Positions 9,332 to 17,492 of a stretch of DNA of 64,000 nt are shown here, piece after piece. This stretch comes from Halostella limicola (lineage in GTDB: Archaea; Halobacteriota; Halobacteria; Halobacteriales; Natronoarchaeaceae). The stretch is from assembly GCF_003675875.1 (NCBI RefSeq), contig NZ_RCDI01000001.1:930001-994000 (forward strand). Reading direction: 5' to 3'. Made by a program: the position numbers and the translations under genes. Each line of letters opens with the position of its first letter. The first letter of the stretch is position 1. The notes under the pieces are model-generated. The model was not told the origin of the DNA. It worked only from the letters and a program-made list of their open reading frames with translations, and did not search any database.

Positions 9332-10015
9332 TCAGACACCTCCGGCAGCGGCGCGGCCCGACTCGCCGACGAGGATCTGGCGGACGTCGCTCAGCACGTC
9401 GAAGTCCGCGAGGACGACGAGGCGGTCGCCCGCCTCCAGTGACTCGTCGGGGCTCGGGATCTGGAGCGGTTCGTCTTCCTTGCCGAACGCGAGGACCGTC
9501 GCGTCGGCCGGGAGCTGGAGTTCGCTGATCGTGTACCCCCGTGTCGGCGCCTGCTCGGTGACGGTGAGTTCGACCACCTGGAGGTTCTGGGCGATGTCCG
9601 CGATGGCGCGGATGTCGCCGCCGAGCAGTGCGTTCTTCGCGCCGATCGCGCCGAGGCGCTCGGGGTAGACGATCTCGTCGACCTCCTCGGCGTACTTGCG
9701 GTAGATCTCCTCGCGGTAGTCCTCGTCGATGCGAAGCACCGTCCGGCAGCCGTAGTGCTTGCCGATCATGCAGGCCGCGAAGTTGACGTTGAGGTCGCCG
9801 GTGAGCGCGCCGAGCGCGTCCGCCGACTCGATGTCCGCCTGTTCGAGGATCGCCTCGCGGGACCCGTCGCCCTCGATCACCTCGTGGTCCTCGTTGCGGG
9901 CGCGTTTCGCCTTCGTCGCGTCCCGCTCGATGAGCGTCACCTCGTGGCCCTCCTCGCGCAACACGCGACCTGTTCGCAGACCGACCCGTCCGGCTCCAAT
10001 GATAACGAACCGCAT
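9332..10015 (-). CDS. trkA: TrkA-type potassium uptake regulator (RCK domains)
   Basis: A 227-residue cytoplasmic protein. The N-terminal Rossmann RCK_N domain has GAGRVG (7-12) for NAD(H) binding, then the acidic IERD after strand 2. The RCK_C domain occupies about 140-220 (GYTISELQLPADATVLAFG). It has no membrane part, so it must gate a separate Trk/Ktr channel that is not in this window. Its minus-strand promoter is in the divergent region next to it, and the Lrp-like gene follows directly. Potassium uptake is central to the salt-in strategy of haloarchaea, which fits. Confidence 0.9.
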   Translation of the reverse strand: MRFVIIGAGRVGLRTGRVLREEGHEVTLIERDATKAKRARNEDHEVIEGDGSREAILEQADIESADALGALTGDLNVNFAACMIGKHYGCRTVLRIDEDYREEIYRKYAEEVDEIVYPERLGAIGAKNALLGGDIRAIADIAQNLQVVELTVTEQAPTRGYTISELQLPADATVLAFGKEDEPLQIPSPDESLEAGDRLVVLADFDVLSDVRQILVGESGRAAAGGV

Positions 10016-10108
10016 ACTGGGAGGTACGCGAGGCCCCTTCAATAAGTTTGCCCCGGCCCCGACGCCGACCAAAGGTTTTTGTCGTGACAAAGAGTACCAC
10101 ACACCGAC
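10016..10108. promoter_or_regulatory. Divergent promoter region, trkA / Lrp-like gene
   Basis: The minus-strand TATA-like element AAACTTATTG (about 10039-10048) lies about 27 nt before the trkA ATG. On the plus strand AAAGGTTTTTGTCG (about 10072-10085) lies 25-35 nt before the ATG at 10109. Both genes would then be leaderless. Their shared region makes common control likely. Confidence 0.55.
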
Positions 10109-10339
10109 ATGGTTCACGCGTTCATCATGGTGAAGACCGCCGCCGGGAAGTCCGAGGACCTCCTCGCCGCCATCCGCGAGTTGGGCCGGATCCACGAGGC
10201 CCACATCGTCGCCGGCGACTACGACATCATCACGGAGGTCGACGCCGAGGAGGTGTACGAGGTCCTCCACACGGCGTCGTCCGAGATTCAGGGGTTGGAC
10301 GGCGTCGCCGACACGAAGACCTACATCTCGATGGGCTAA
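10109..10339 (+). CDS. Stand-alone Lrp/AsnC ligand-binding (RAM) domain protein, copy 2
   Basis: A 76-residue paralogue of the protein encoded at 9100-9330: both are 76 residues and share the blocks [VH]AFIMVK / AYIMVK, AHIVAGD and TYI[AS]M. It has no DNA-binding domain. It is transcribed divergently from trkA, so the trkA gene is flanked on both sides by these domains. Its TAA stop overlaps the stop of the convergent E1-alpha gene by three bases. It probably forms homo- or hetero-oligomers with copy 1. Confidence 0.85.
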   Translation: MVHAFIMVKTAAGKSEDLLAAIRELGRIHEAHIVAGDYDIITEVDAEEVYEVLHTASSEIQGLDGVADTKTYISMG

Positions 10340-11385
10340 TCCCCCGCCCCTTCTGCGTCCGCCCCCGCGCCGTGTCGCCGCAGGGTCGCTTCCTTCTGCG
10401 CCCGGAGCCCGTCCGGGAGGTCCGCGTACACGTGGTCGAACACGTCGGCGGGGTCGGCGTCTTCGACCGCCTCCGCGGTCTCGATCGCCCGGTCTAGCTC
10501 CGCCTCCGCGTCGTCTTCCACCTCGGCGACGAACGCTTCGTCGATGGCTCCCTGCTCGCGGAGGTACTCCTCGTAGCGCTCGATCGGGTCCCGGGTGCGC
10601 CACTCGGGCAGGTCCTCCTCGACGTCGCGGTACCGGCTCGGATCGTCGCTCGTCGTGTGCGCGCCCCGCCGGTACGTCATGCTCTCGACGAGCACGGGGT
10701 CGCCGTCGCGGACGCGTTCGAGCGCCGCGCCGACGGTCTGGTACACCGCGAGGGGGTCGTTGCCGTCGACCTGCACGCCGTCGAAGCCGTACGCCTCCGC
10801 CTTCTGGGCGATGGTGTCGCTCGCGGTCTGTTTCCGCCGCGGGAGGCTGATCGCCCAGTTGTTGTTCTCACAGAGGAAGACCGTCGGCGTCTCGAACACG
10901 CCGGCGAAGTTCATGCCCTCGTGGAAGTCGCCCTCGCTGGTCGCGCCGTCGCCGAGGTAACAGAGGACGGCGCAGTCGTCGCCGCGGTAGTCGGCCGCCA
11001 TCCCCGCGCCCACGGCGTGAGGAATCTGGGTGGCGATCGGCACCGCCTGCGGGAAGACGGGGACGTCGTGGTCGGAGTGGTACTCCGCGTGGCCGCGCCG
11101 GAACAGCAGCACGTCGCTCATCGGCACCCCGCGGGCGATCTGCATCCCGTTGGACCGATACGTCGGGAAGAGCCAGTCGCGCTCCCGCAGGACGCGAGCG
11201 GCCCCGACCTGCGAGGCCTCCTGGCCCTCGTACGGCGGGTAGCCGCTCATCCACCCGCGCCGCTGGAGGGCGAGCGCCCGCTCGTCGAAGCGCCGCGCGC
11301 GCACCATGTCGCGGTACAGGGCCCGCGCCGTCTCCGCCGAGAACGGCGTCTCGTCGAGGTCCCGTTCGCCGATCACTCGGTGCAT
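10336..11385 (-). CDS. Thiamine-dependent dehydrogenase E1 component, alpha subunit
   Basis: A 349-residue E1-alpha of the pyruvate / branched-chain 2-oxoacid dehydrogenase family. The thiamine diphosphate motif runs from GDGATSEGDFHEG (145-157) to ENNNWA (173-178). Also present are YPPYEGQEA (50-58) and FPTYRSNG. I chose the ATG at 11385 (MHRVIGERDL) because the longer frame upstream is a low-similarity extension. An active complex needs E1-beta, E2 and E3, and none lies next to it. The substrate could be pyruvate, a branched-chain oxoacid or acetoin. Confidence 0.88.
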   Translation of the reverse strand: MHRVIGERDLDETPFSAETARALYRDMVRARRFDERALALQRRGWMSGYPPYEGQEASQVGAARVLRERDWLFPTYRSNGMQIARGVPMSDVLLFRRGHAEYHSDHDVPVFPQAVPIATQIPHAVGAGMAADYRGDDCAVLCYLGDGATSEGDFHEGMNFAGVFETPTVFLCENNNWAISLPRRKQTASDTIAQKAEAYGFDGVQVDGNDPLAVYQTVGAALERVRDGDPVLVESMTYRRGAHTTSDDPSRYRDVEEDLPEWRTRDPIERYEEYLREQGAIDEAFVAEVEDDAEAELDRAIETAEAVEDADPADVFDHVYADLPDGLRAQKEATLRRHGAGADAEGAGD

Positions 11386-11457
11386 GGGCGGCGACTCGAC
11401 GGCCCGCGCCAAAGCCGTTCCGATACGCCAAAGGCGGTTCGCCCCCCACGTGAGGGT

Positions 11458-11787
11458 ATGGTGTCGGTCGCCTCGCTCGTCGGCTTCCTCGTCATCGTCG
11501 CGGTCCACACGCTCGTCGCCACCGTGGCGGCGCGGTACTTCCGGGTCCGGATGAAGACGCAGTGGGGGGCGGCGGTCTTCGCCCTCGTCGCGACGCCGCT
11601 GGTCCTTATCGTCTCGACGCTGGTCCTCTCGGGCGTGCTCGGCCTCGGCGGCGACCTCGGGGACAGAAGCACCGTGCTGTTCGTCGTCGTCCTCCTCCCG
11701 CTGACGCTCGGCTACTCGATCGACCTGTTCTGGCTCCCCTCACCGGAGGAGGTCGACCTGCCCGACACGCAGCGGGACCGCCGGTAG
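11458..11787 (+). CDS. Small haloarchaeal membrane protein (three helices)
   Basis: A 109-residue protein with three predicted membrane helices: about 5-25 (VASLVGFLVIVAVHTLVATV), 40-62 (VFALVATPLVLIVSTLVL) and 76-95 (VLFVVVLLPLTLGYSIDLF). It has a short charged tail with PSPEEVDLPD. I recall similar three-helix proteins in other haloarchaea (a DUF7991-like family), without a known function. It is divergent from the E1-alpha gene across a 72-nt gap. Confidence 0.7.
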   Translation: MVSVASLVGFLVIVAVHTLVATVAARYFRVRMKTQWGAAVFALVATPLVLIVSTLVLSGVLGLGGDLGDRSTVLFVVVLLPLTLGYSIDLFWLPSPEEVDLPDTQRDRR

Positions 11788-11836
11788 GGGTCCAGAGCCG
11801 GGCCGCGGGCGGACGCCGGGGGTCCCGGCGCGTCCC

Positions 11837-12427
11837 TCACCGCCGAGCGTCGAGCGCGTCGGCGACGGCCGACTCCGCGGCGTCTACGACGTGCTCGGGC
11901 GAGCGCGTCGCGTCGATCCGGACGAAGCGCTGGGGTTCGAGTTCGATCAGCGTCTCGTAGTTCTCACGCACCCGCGAGAGGTACTCGGTGCGCTCGAACT
12001 TGTTCGTCCCGCCGCTTCGCTCCGCGGCGGTCTGGGGGTCGAGATCGAGGTAGATCGTCAGGTCCGGTTCGACGGTGAACGGCTTGTGGACGCCGCGGAC
12101 GTACTCCATCGGCCGCTTTATCTCGCCCTCCAGCGTGGCCCCCTGGTAGGCGTACCGCGAGTCGGAGTAGCGGTCGGAGACGACGAGATCGCCCGCCGCG
12201 AGCGCGGGGCGGACGGTGTCGGCGAGGTGGGCGGCGTGGTCGGCGGTGTAGAGGAACAGTTCGGCGAGCGGGTCCGCGTCGTCGTCCTCGACGGACCGAT
12301 CGACGGCGTCGCCGTACCACGTCTCGGTCGGTTCGCGCGTGAACGTCGCGTCCGGGTACGCGTCGTGGAGGGCTTCCCACACCGTGGTCTTGCCGCTCCC
12401 GTCTAACCCCTCCAGCGTTACGAGCAT
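11837..12427 (-). CDS. tmk: Thymidylate kinase
   Basis: A 196-residue dTMP kinase (dTMP + ATP to dTDP), needed for DNA synthesis. The P-loop is GLDGSGKT (7-14), followed by TREPTE and the [12 protein letters not shown] segment that contacts the nucleotide. The lid region lies around [13 protein letters not shown]. Its length is close to the archaeal family norm. It converges on the small membrane protein gene. Confidence 0.93.
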   Translation of the reverse strand: MLVTLEGLDGSGKTTVWEALHDAYPDATFTREPTETWYGDAVDRSVEDDDADPLAELFLYTADHAAHLADTVRPALAAGDLVVSDRYSDSRYAYQGATLEGEIKRPMEYVRGVHKPFTVEPDLTIYLDLDPQTAAERSGGTNKFERTEYLSRVRENYETLIELEPQRFVRIDATRSPEHVVDAAESAVADALDARR

Positions 12428-12525
12428 GGCCGGGGGTTCCCGGCGCTCACATATCAGTCGTCCGGCTTCGGGCGCGTGCGGCCCTCCCCGGTACTTTTAG
12501 GACCGTTCCGTAACTAGCCACCGTC

Positions 12526-13413
12526 ATGAGGATTCTTGTCACCGGCGGCACGGGGTTCATCGGCGAGAAACTCTGCCGGGAACTGGACGAGCGCGGACAC
12601 GACGTGACCGCGCTCGCCCGGGACCCGGACGAGGCGACCCTCCCGTCGTCGGTCGAGCGGGCGAGGGGCGACGTCACCGTCTACGACTCCGTGGAGGCGT
12701 CGTTCGACGGGCAGGACGCCGTCGTCAACCTCGTCGCGCTGTCCCCGCTTTTCAAGCCCCGCGGCGGCGCGACCCACGAGGACGTCCACCTCGGCGGGAC
12801 CGAAAACGTCGTGCGAGCGGCCGAGGAACACGACGTCCCCCGCGTCGTTCAGATGAGCGCGCTCGGGGCCGACCCCGGCGGGTCGACGGCCTACATCCGC
12901 ACCAAGGGGCGCGCCGAGGAGGTCGTCCGCGACTCCGACCTGGACTGGACGCTCGTCCGGCCGTCGGTCGTGTTCGGCGAGGGCGGCGAGTTCGTCTCCT
13001 TCACCAAGAAGCTCACGCCGCCGTATCTCGCGCCGCTGCCCGGCGGTGGCAAGACCCGGTTCCAGCCGATCTGGGTCGGCGACCTCGTCCCGATGCTCGC
13101 GGACTGCGTGGAGGACGACGACCACGTCGGCGAGACCTACGAGATCGGCGGTCCGGAGGTGCTCACGCTCGCGCAGGTCGCCAAACTGGCCCGCCGCGCC
13201 GAGGGGCAGTCCGTGACGATCCTCCCCGTCCCGATGGCGCTCGCGGGGGTCGGCCTCAAGGTCGCCGGGTCGATCCCCGGGTTCCCCATGGGCGCTGACC
13301 AGTACCGGTCGCTGAAGTTCGACAACACGACAGCCGACAACGACATCGACGCCTTCGGCCGGTCGCCGGACGACCTGACGACGCTGTCCGAGTACCTCGA
13401 TATCGGCCGGTAA
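12526..13413 (+). CDS. NAD(P)-binding epimerase/reductase, complex I NDUFA9-like
   Basis: A 295-residue atypical short-chain dehydrogenase. The dinucleotide-binding loop is GGTGFIG (7-13), and the Tyr-Lys pair is in TAYIRTKGRAEE. It resembles the NDUFA9-like subfamily (FRPSVVFGEGG-type strand; WVGDLVPML), found as an accessory subunit of mitochondrial complex I and as stand-alone enzymes in prokaryotes. A TATA-like element, GTACTTTTAG, lies 26-36 nt upstream (12490-12499), consistent with leaderless expression. The substrate is unknown; a nuoH gene is 4 kb away but not in the same transcript. Confidence 0.85.
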   Translation: MRILVTGGTGFIGEKLCRELDERGHDVTALARDPDEATLPSSVERARGDVTVYDSVEASFDGQDAVVNLVALSPLFKPRGGATHEDVHLGGTENVVRAAEEHDVPRVVQMSALGADPGGSTAYIRTKGRAEEVVRDSDLDWTLVRPSVVFGEGGEFVSFTKKLTPPYLAPLPGGGKTRFQPIWVGDLVPMLADCVEDDDHVGETYEIGGPEVLTLAQVAKLARRAEGQSVTILPVPMALAGVGLKVAGSIPGFPMGADQYRSLKFDNTTADNDIDAFGRSPDDLTTLSEYLDIGR

Positions 13414-13607
13414 GGCGGTCGTACGAAACTTAAAATGCTTTAGTAGTAACGCGTGAAAATATTATCAGATACGGTAATGTCTCCCTACGGATCGGCGCTG
13501 CCTTGCGATTTAGAGAGGATCTCTGGGCGTGCTACGAAGTTACACCATCACAAAACTTATAATCGTCATCGCTCTGGTTCACTGCAACGGAGCCCCGGAC
13601 ACAAAGC
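13414..13607 (+). promoter_or_regulatory. cetZ upstream region with promoter
   Basis: A 194-nt AT-richer gap. The best TATA element is AAAACTTATAATCG (about 13551-13564), predicting a start near 13587 and a leader of about 20 nt before cetZ. A second candidate, AAACTTAAAATGC (about 13427-13439), lies further upstream. A 44-codon frame (13477-13611) that overlaps the cetZ ATG lacks the usual G/C bias at third positions and is not called. Confidence 0.55.
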
Positions 13608-14786
13608 ATGAAACTAGCGATGATCGGATTCGGACAGGCCGGTGGAAAAATCGTCGATAAATTCCTGGAGTACGACGACCGGACGGGGAGCGGAATCGTC
13701 CGCTCGGCCGTCGCGGTCAACACGGCGAAGGCCGACCTGATGGGCCTCGAGCGCGTGCCGCAGGAGAACCGCGTGCTCATCGGTCAGTCCCGCGTCAAGG
13801 GTCACGGCGTCGGTGCCGACAACGAGCTCGGCGCCGAGGTGGCCGAAGAGGATATCGACGAAGTACAGGGCGCGATAGACAGCATCCCCGTCCACGAGGT
13901 GGACGCGTTTCTCATCATCGCGGGGATGGGCGGCGGGACCGGCAGCGGCGGGGCCCCCGTGCTCGCGAAGCATCTGAAGCGGATCTACACGGAACCCGTC
14001 TACGGTCTCGGGGTCCTCCCCGGCAGCGACGAGGGTGGCATCTACACCCTCAACGCCGCGCGGTCGTTCCAGACGTTCGTCCGCGAGGTCGACAATCTCC
14101 TCGTCTTCGACAACGACGCCTGGCGACAGTCCGGCGAGTCCGTCGAGGGCGGGTACGCGGAGATCAACGACGAGATCGTCAAGCGCTTCGGCATCCTCTT
14201 CGGCGCCGGCGAGGTCGGGCAGGGCGACGAGGTCGCCGAGAGCGTCGTCGACTCCAGCGAGATCATCAACACCCTCTCGGGCGGCGGCGTCTCCACCGTC
14301 GGCTACGCCCGCGAGGAGGTCGAGAACGACAACGACGGCGGCGGTCTCCTCTCCCGATTCACCGGGGGCGAAGACGAGGGGATCGATACCGCGCACACGA
14401 CCAACCGAATCACCAGCCTGGTCCGCAAGGCCGCGCTCGGCCGGCTCACCCTCCCCTGCGAGATCGAGGGCACCGAGCGCGCCCTCCTCGTGATGTCCGG
14501 TCCGCCCCAGCACCTCAACCGCAAAGGGATAGAGCGCGGGCGGAAGTGGCTCGAAGAACAGACCGGTTCGATGGAGGTCCGGGGCGGCGACTACCCAGTT
14601 CCCAGTTCCAACTACGTCGCCAGCGTCATCCTGCTCTCCGGCGTGAACGACGTTCCGCGCATCAAGGAACTCCAGCAGGTCGCCATCGAGGCACAGGACA
14701 ACATCGAGGAGATCCGAGAGGAAAGCGAAGACAACTTAGAGAGCCTAGTCGAAGATGACGAAGATGAACTCGAACCGCTATTCTAA
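13608..14786 (+). CDS. cetZ: CetZ tubulin-like cytoskeletal GTPase (CetZ1-like)
   Basis: A 392-residue FtsZ/tubulin-superfamily GTPase of the haloarchaeal CetZ class, which controls cell shape and rod formation for motility in Haloferax. The start MKLAMIGFGQAGGK and the tubulin signature GGGTGSG (108-114) are diagnostic. The nucleotide-binding half is followed by a C-terminal tubulin domain and an acidic tail ending ELEPLF. Its length and N-terminus fit CetZ1 rather than FtsZ. The last 32 nt overlap the following membrane-protein gene, so the two are translated from one transcript. Confidence 0.95.
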   Translation: MKLAMIGFGQAGGKIVDKFLEYDDRTGSGIVRSAVAVNTAKADLMGLERVPQENRVLIGQSRVKGHGVGADNELGAEVAEEDIDEVQGAIDSIPVHEVDAFLIIAGMGGGTGSGGAPVLAKHLKRIYTEPVYGLGVLPGSDEGGIYTLNAARSFQTFVREVDNLLVFDNDAWRQSGESVEGGYAEINDEIVKRFGILFGAGEVGQGDEVAESVVDSSEIINTLSGGGVSTVGYAREEVENDNDGGGLLSRFTGGEDEGIDTAHTTNRITSLVRKAALGRLTLPCEIEGTERALLVMSGPPQHLNRKGIERGRKWLEEQTGSMEVRGGDYPVPSSNYVASVILLSGVNDVPRIKELQQVAIEAQDNIEEIREESEDNLESLVEDDEDELEPLF

Positions 14787-15567
14787 GCTCGCGACGCTAC
14801 TCGTCGCTCTGACGGTCCTGCTCGCAGCGGTCCCCGCCGCCTCCGCGCTCGCCACGGTGCAGACGGACGACGCCCCCGACGAGGCCCAGGTGGGCGAAGA
14901 GGTGACGGTGACGTACACGCTCACCGACCTCTACGACGGCGACACACCCCGGCAGTACACGCTGCGGGGCGACACGAACCTGACGAACGCCTCCTGGTCG
15001 GTGACGGCGTTCGACAACGCCGGCGACCAGGTCGATCAGACCCAGAGCTACGGCGGCAGTTCGTTCGAGCACCCGGTCAGCGCGGACAACGACGTCGCCC
15101 GGATCGAAGTGACCGTCACGGGCACCGTCCCGGAGATCGCGAACCTCACGTACGCTCCCGCGGAGACGTTCCTCCTGACGGAGTTCACCGAGGTCCGCGA
15201 CGGCGGCGGGACCACCAGCATCGACAGCTGGGAGACCCACCACTACACCGAGGACACCCGCGAGGCCCGCAACGCCATCGAGGCCGCCGAGGCCGACATC
15301 GACGACGCCCGCAGCAACGGCGCGGACGTCTCCGACGCCGAGGACGACCTCGACAACGCCGTCGGCTTCTACGAGGCCGGCGAGTTCGAGAAGGCCATCG
15401 AGAACGCCGAGTCCGCGCAGAACGCGGCCGAGCAGTCCCAGTCGAACGCCCAGACCCAGGAGCTGCTCCTCTACGGGGGCGTCGCCCTCGTCGCCCTGCT
15501 CGTGCTCGGCGGCGGCGGGTACGTCCTCTACCAGCGCCAGCAGGACGACTACGACAAGCTGGCCTGA
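14755..15567 (+). CDS. Secreted/membrane-anchored protein coupled to CetZ
   Basis: A 270-residue protein with a Sec signal peptide (about 8-32, LATLLVALTVLLAAVPAAS), an extracellular beta-rich domain (about 35-155) and an Ala/Glu-rich helical stretch (165-235, likely coiled coil). A single C-terminal membrane helix follows (about 237-261, LLLYGGVALVALLVLGGGGY), with a short charged cytoplasmic tail. Its ATG is inside the cetZ gene (32-nt overlap; a second ATG at 14764 would give 23 nt), so translation is probably coupled. A T-tract terminator follows. I do not recognise a named family; membrane anchoring or surface sensing for CetZ is an inference. Confidence 0.85.
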   Translation: MTKMNSNRYSKLATLLVALTVLLAAVPAASALATVQTDDAPDEAQVGEEVTVTYTLTDLYDGDTPRQYTLRGDTNLTNASWSVTAFDNAGDQVDQTQSYGGSSFEHPVSADNDVARIEVTVTGTVPEIANLTYAPAETFLLTEFTEVRDGGGTTSIDSWETHHYTEDTREARNAIEAAEADIDDARSNGADVSDAEDDLDNAVGFYEAGEFEKAIENAESAQNAAEQSQSNAQTQELLLYGGVALVALLVLGGGGYVLYQRQQDDYDKLA

Positions 15568-15573
15568 CGACCG

Positions 15574-15579
15574 TTTTTT
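15574..15579 (+). terminator. T-tract terminator after the cetZ operon
   Basis: Six consecutive T residues in ACCGTTTTTTCTCC begin 7 nt after the stop codon of the membrane protein gene. Archaeal terminators are typically T-rich without a required hairpin. The next gene, cofC, starts 26 nt later. Confidence 0.5.
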
Positions 15580-15604
15580 CTCCTCTCTCGCGAAACACCG
15601 AGCC

Positions 15605-16213
15605 ATGCGCACCGTCGTCCCGTTCGCGGCCGACTCCCCGAAGACACGGTTGAGCGACACGCTAACGCCCGACGAGCGGTCGGCGTTCGCCCGCGCGCTG
15701 CTCGACGACGTGCTGGCGACGGTGCGGGCCGCCGGCGGCGAGCCGACGGTGCTCGCGACGGCGCCCGTCGCGGTCGACGCACCGGTGACCGTCGACGACC
15801 GGTCGCTCTCGACCGCGGTCAACGCCGTCCTCGCGGACGCCGACTGCCCGGTCGCCGTCGCGATGGCCGACCTCGGCATCGCCTCCGCGGCGGCCCTGGA
15901 ACGGCTCTACGGCGCGGACGGCGACGTGGTGATCGCACCGGGTCGCGGCGGCGGGACGAACGCGCTGGTCGTCCGCCACGAGGGCTTCCGCGTGGACTAC
16001 CACGGCGTCTCCTACCGCGACCACCGCGAGATCGCCCGCGAGGCGGGTGCGAGCGTGGCGGTCGTGGACTCCCACCGCCTCGCGACCGACGTGGACGAGC
16101 GCGACGACCTCGCGGAGGTGCTCCTCCACGGCGACGGCCCCGCGCGCGACTGGCTGGTCGACGCGGGGTTCGAACTCGACGCCGGCGGCGGACGGGTGAC
16201 CGTGACGCGGTGA
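15605..16213 (+). CDS. cofC: 2-phospho-L-lactate guanylyltransferase CofC
   Basis: A 202-residue enzyme that activates 2-phospholactate (or phosphoenolpyruvate in some organisms) with GTP for coenzyme F420 side-chain assembly. It opens MRTVVPFAADSPKTRLSDTL, the typical haloarchaeal CofC start. The nucleotidyltransferase core follows, with VAVAMADLGIA and the APGRGGGTNAL block. CofG follows 62 nt downstream on the same strand, and cofH lies about 6 kb away on the other strand. Confidence 0.93.
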   Translation: MRTVVPFAADSPKTRLSDTLTPDERSAFARALLDDVLATVRAAGGEPTVLATAPVAVDAPVTVDDRSLSTAVNAVLADADCPVAVAMADLGIASAAALERLYGADGDVVIAPGRGGGTNALVVRHEGFRVDYHGVSYRDHREIAREAGASVAVVDSHRLATDVDERDDLAEVLLHGDGPARDWLVDAGFELDAGGGRVTVTR

Positions 16214-16275
16214 GGGACCGTCCGGATCTGCCGCGGGTGGTACTCTTTTGATGCTGGGGGGAGCACTGGGGAACG

Positions 16276-17421
16276 ATGATACCCGGGGCCGACGACTACG
16301 ACATCGATATCTCGATAGCCGACGCCGCCGTCGAGGAGCTGCTGTCCGTGTCCCCGGCCGACGTCTCGCCCGCGGACGAGCTCTCCTTCTGTCGGAACGT
16401 GTTCGTCCCGCTGACGACCGCCTGCCGGTACACCTGCACGTACTGCACCTACTTCGACCCGCCGGGGGAGGCGACGCTGATGAGCGCCGACGAGGTCCGC
16501 GAGACGCTGCGGCAGGGGGCCGACGCCGGCTGCACGGAGGCGCTTTTCACGTTCGGCGACGACCCCGACGACCGGTACGAGGCGATCCACGCGCAGCTCG
16601 ACGAGTGGGGCCACGACTCCATCCACGAGTACCTCCGCGAGGTCTGCGAGATAGCGCTTGAGGAGGGCCTGCTCCCGCACGCCAACCCCGGCGACCAGAC
16701 CTACGACGAGATGGCGACCGTCGCCAAGGTGAACGCGAGCATGGGCGTGATGCTCGAGACGACCGCCGAGGTGCAGGCCCACGGCGGCCCGCGGGCGAAA
16801 AACCCCGGGCAGCGGCTGAACACCATCCGCAACGCGGGCGAACTCGGCGTCCCGTTCACGACGGGCATCCTCCTCGGCGTCGGCGAGGACTGGACCGACC
16901 GCGCCGAGAGCCTGCTCGCCATCCGGGAGCTGCACGAGCGCTACGGCCACGTTCAGGAGATAATCGTCCAGCCGGTCGCCCAGAACGAGCGGTGGCGCGG
17001 CGACACGCCGGGCGTCGAGACGCTCCGGCGCGCCGTGGCGATGGCGCGGCACTGCCTGCCGGAGGAGGTGTCCATCCAGGTGCCGCCGAACCTCGCGCCC
17101 GCCCGCGAGGTGGTCGACTGCGGCATCGACGACCTCGGCGGCGTCTCGCCCGTCACCGACGACCATATCAACCCCGACTACGAGTGGCCGGCGCTGCGCG
17201 AACTGGAGGCCGTCGCCGACCACGCCGGCGTCCCGCTCCGCGAGCGCCTGCCCGTCTACGAGCGGTACCTCCCCGCCGACCTCCGGACCGCCGGCTTCGA
17301 CGGCGACCCCGCGCCGGGCGAGTGGCTCTCCGACCGGATCCGGGCGGCGCTCGCCGCCGACGGCCCCGCCGGCGAGCGCTACCGGTCGGTCCTCGCCGGC
17401 ACGTCGCTGGCCGCCGACTGA
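16276..17421 (+). CDS. cofG: FO synthase subunit 1, CofG (radical SAM)
   Basis: A 381-residue radical-SAM enzyme that, with CofH, makes the deazaflavin FO from a tyrosine adduct and the ribityl uracil precursor. The 4Fe-4S cysteines are C50, C54 and C57 (CRYTCTYC). The blocks EALFTFGDDPDDRY, ETTAEVQAHGGPRAKNPGQR and PFTTGILLGVGE are typical of CofG. A TATA-like GTACTCTTTTGATG (16238-16251) precedes it by about 27 nt, so it may also be transcribed on its own. Confidence 0.95.
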   Translation: MIPGADDYDIDISIADAAVEELLSVSPADVSPADELSFCRNVFVPLTTACRYTCTYCTYFDPPGEATLMSADEVRETLRQGADAGCTEALFTFGDDPDDRYEAIHAQLDEWGHDSIHEYLREVCEIALEEGLLPHANPGDQTYDEMATVAKVNASMGVMLETTAEVQAHGGPRAKNPGQRLNTIRNAGELGVPFTTGILLGVGEDWTDRAESLLAIRELHERYGHVQEIIVQPVAQNERWRGDTPGVETLRRAVAMARHCLPEEVSIQVPPNLAPAREVVDCGIDDLGGVSPVTDDHINPDYEWPALRELEAVADHAGVPLRERLPVYERYLPADLRTAGFDGDPAPGEWLSDRIRAALAADGPAGERYRSVLAGTSLAAD

Positions 17422-17492
17422 GCGCCCGAACTTAAATTAACCGCGCATACGCCGCAACGGAGCTACCGTCCGGGCGCGCGAACCCTCGGACG

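Noticed and set aside
13477-13611. 44-codon frame upstream of cetZ ending in an ATGA overlap with the cetZ start
   Set aside because: Third codon positions are not G/C-biased, and the probable cetZ TATA box lies inside it. The overlap looks accidental.
15568-15604. Start of cofC placed under the cetZ operon
   Set aside because: The T-tract at 15574-15579 makes continuous transcription from cetZ to cofC less likely, though read-through cannot be excluded.
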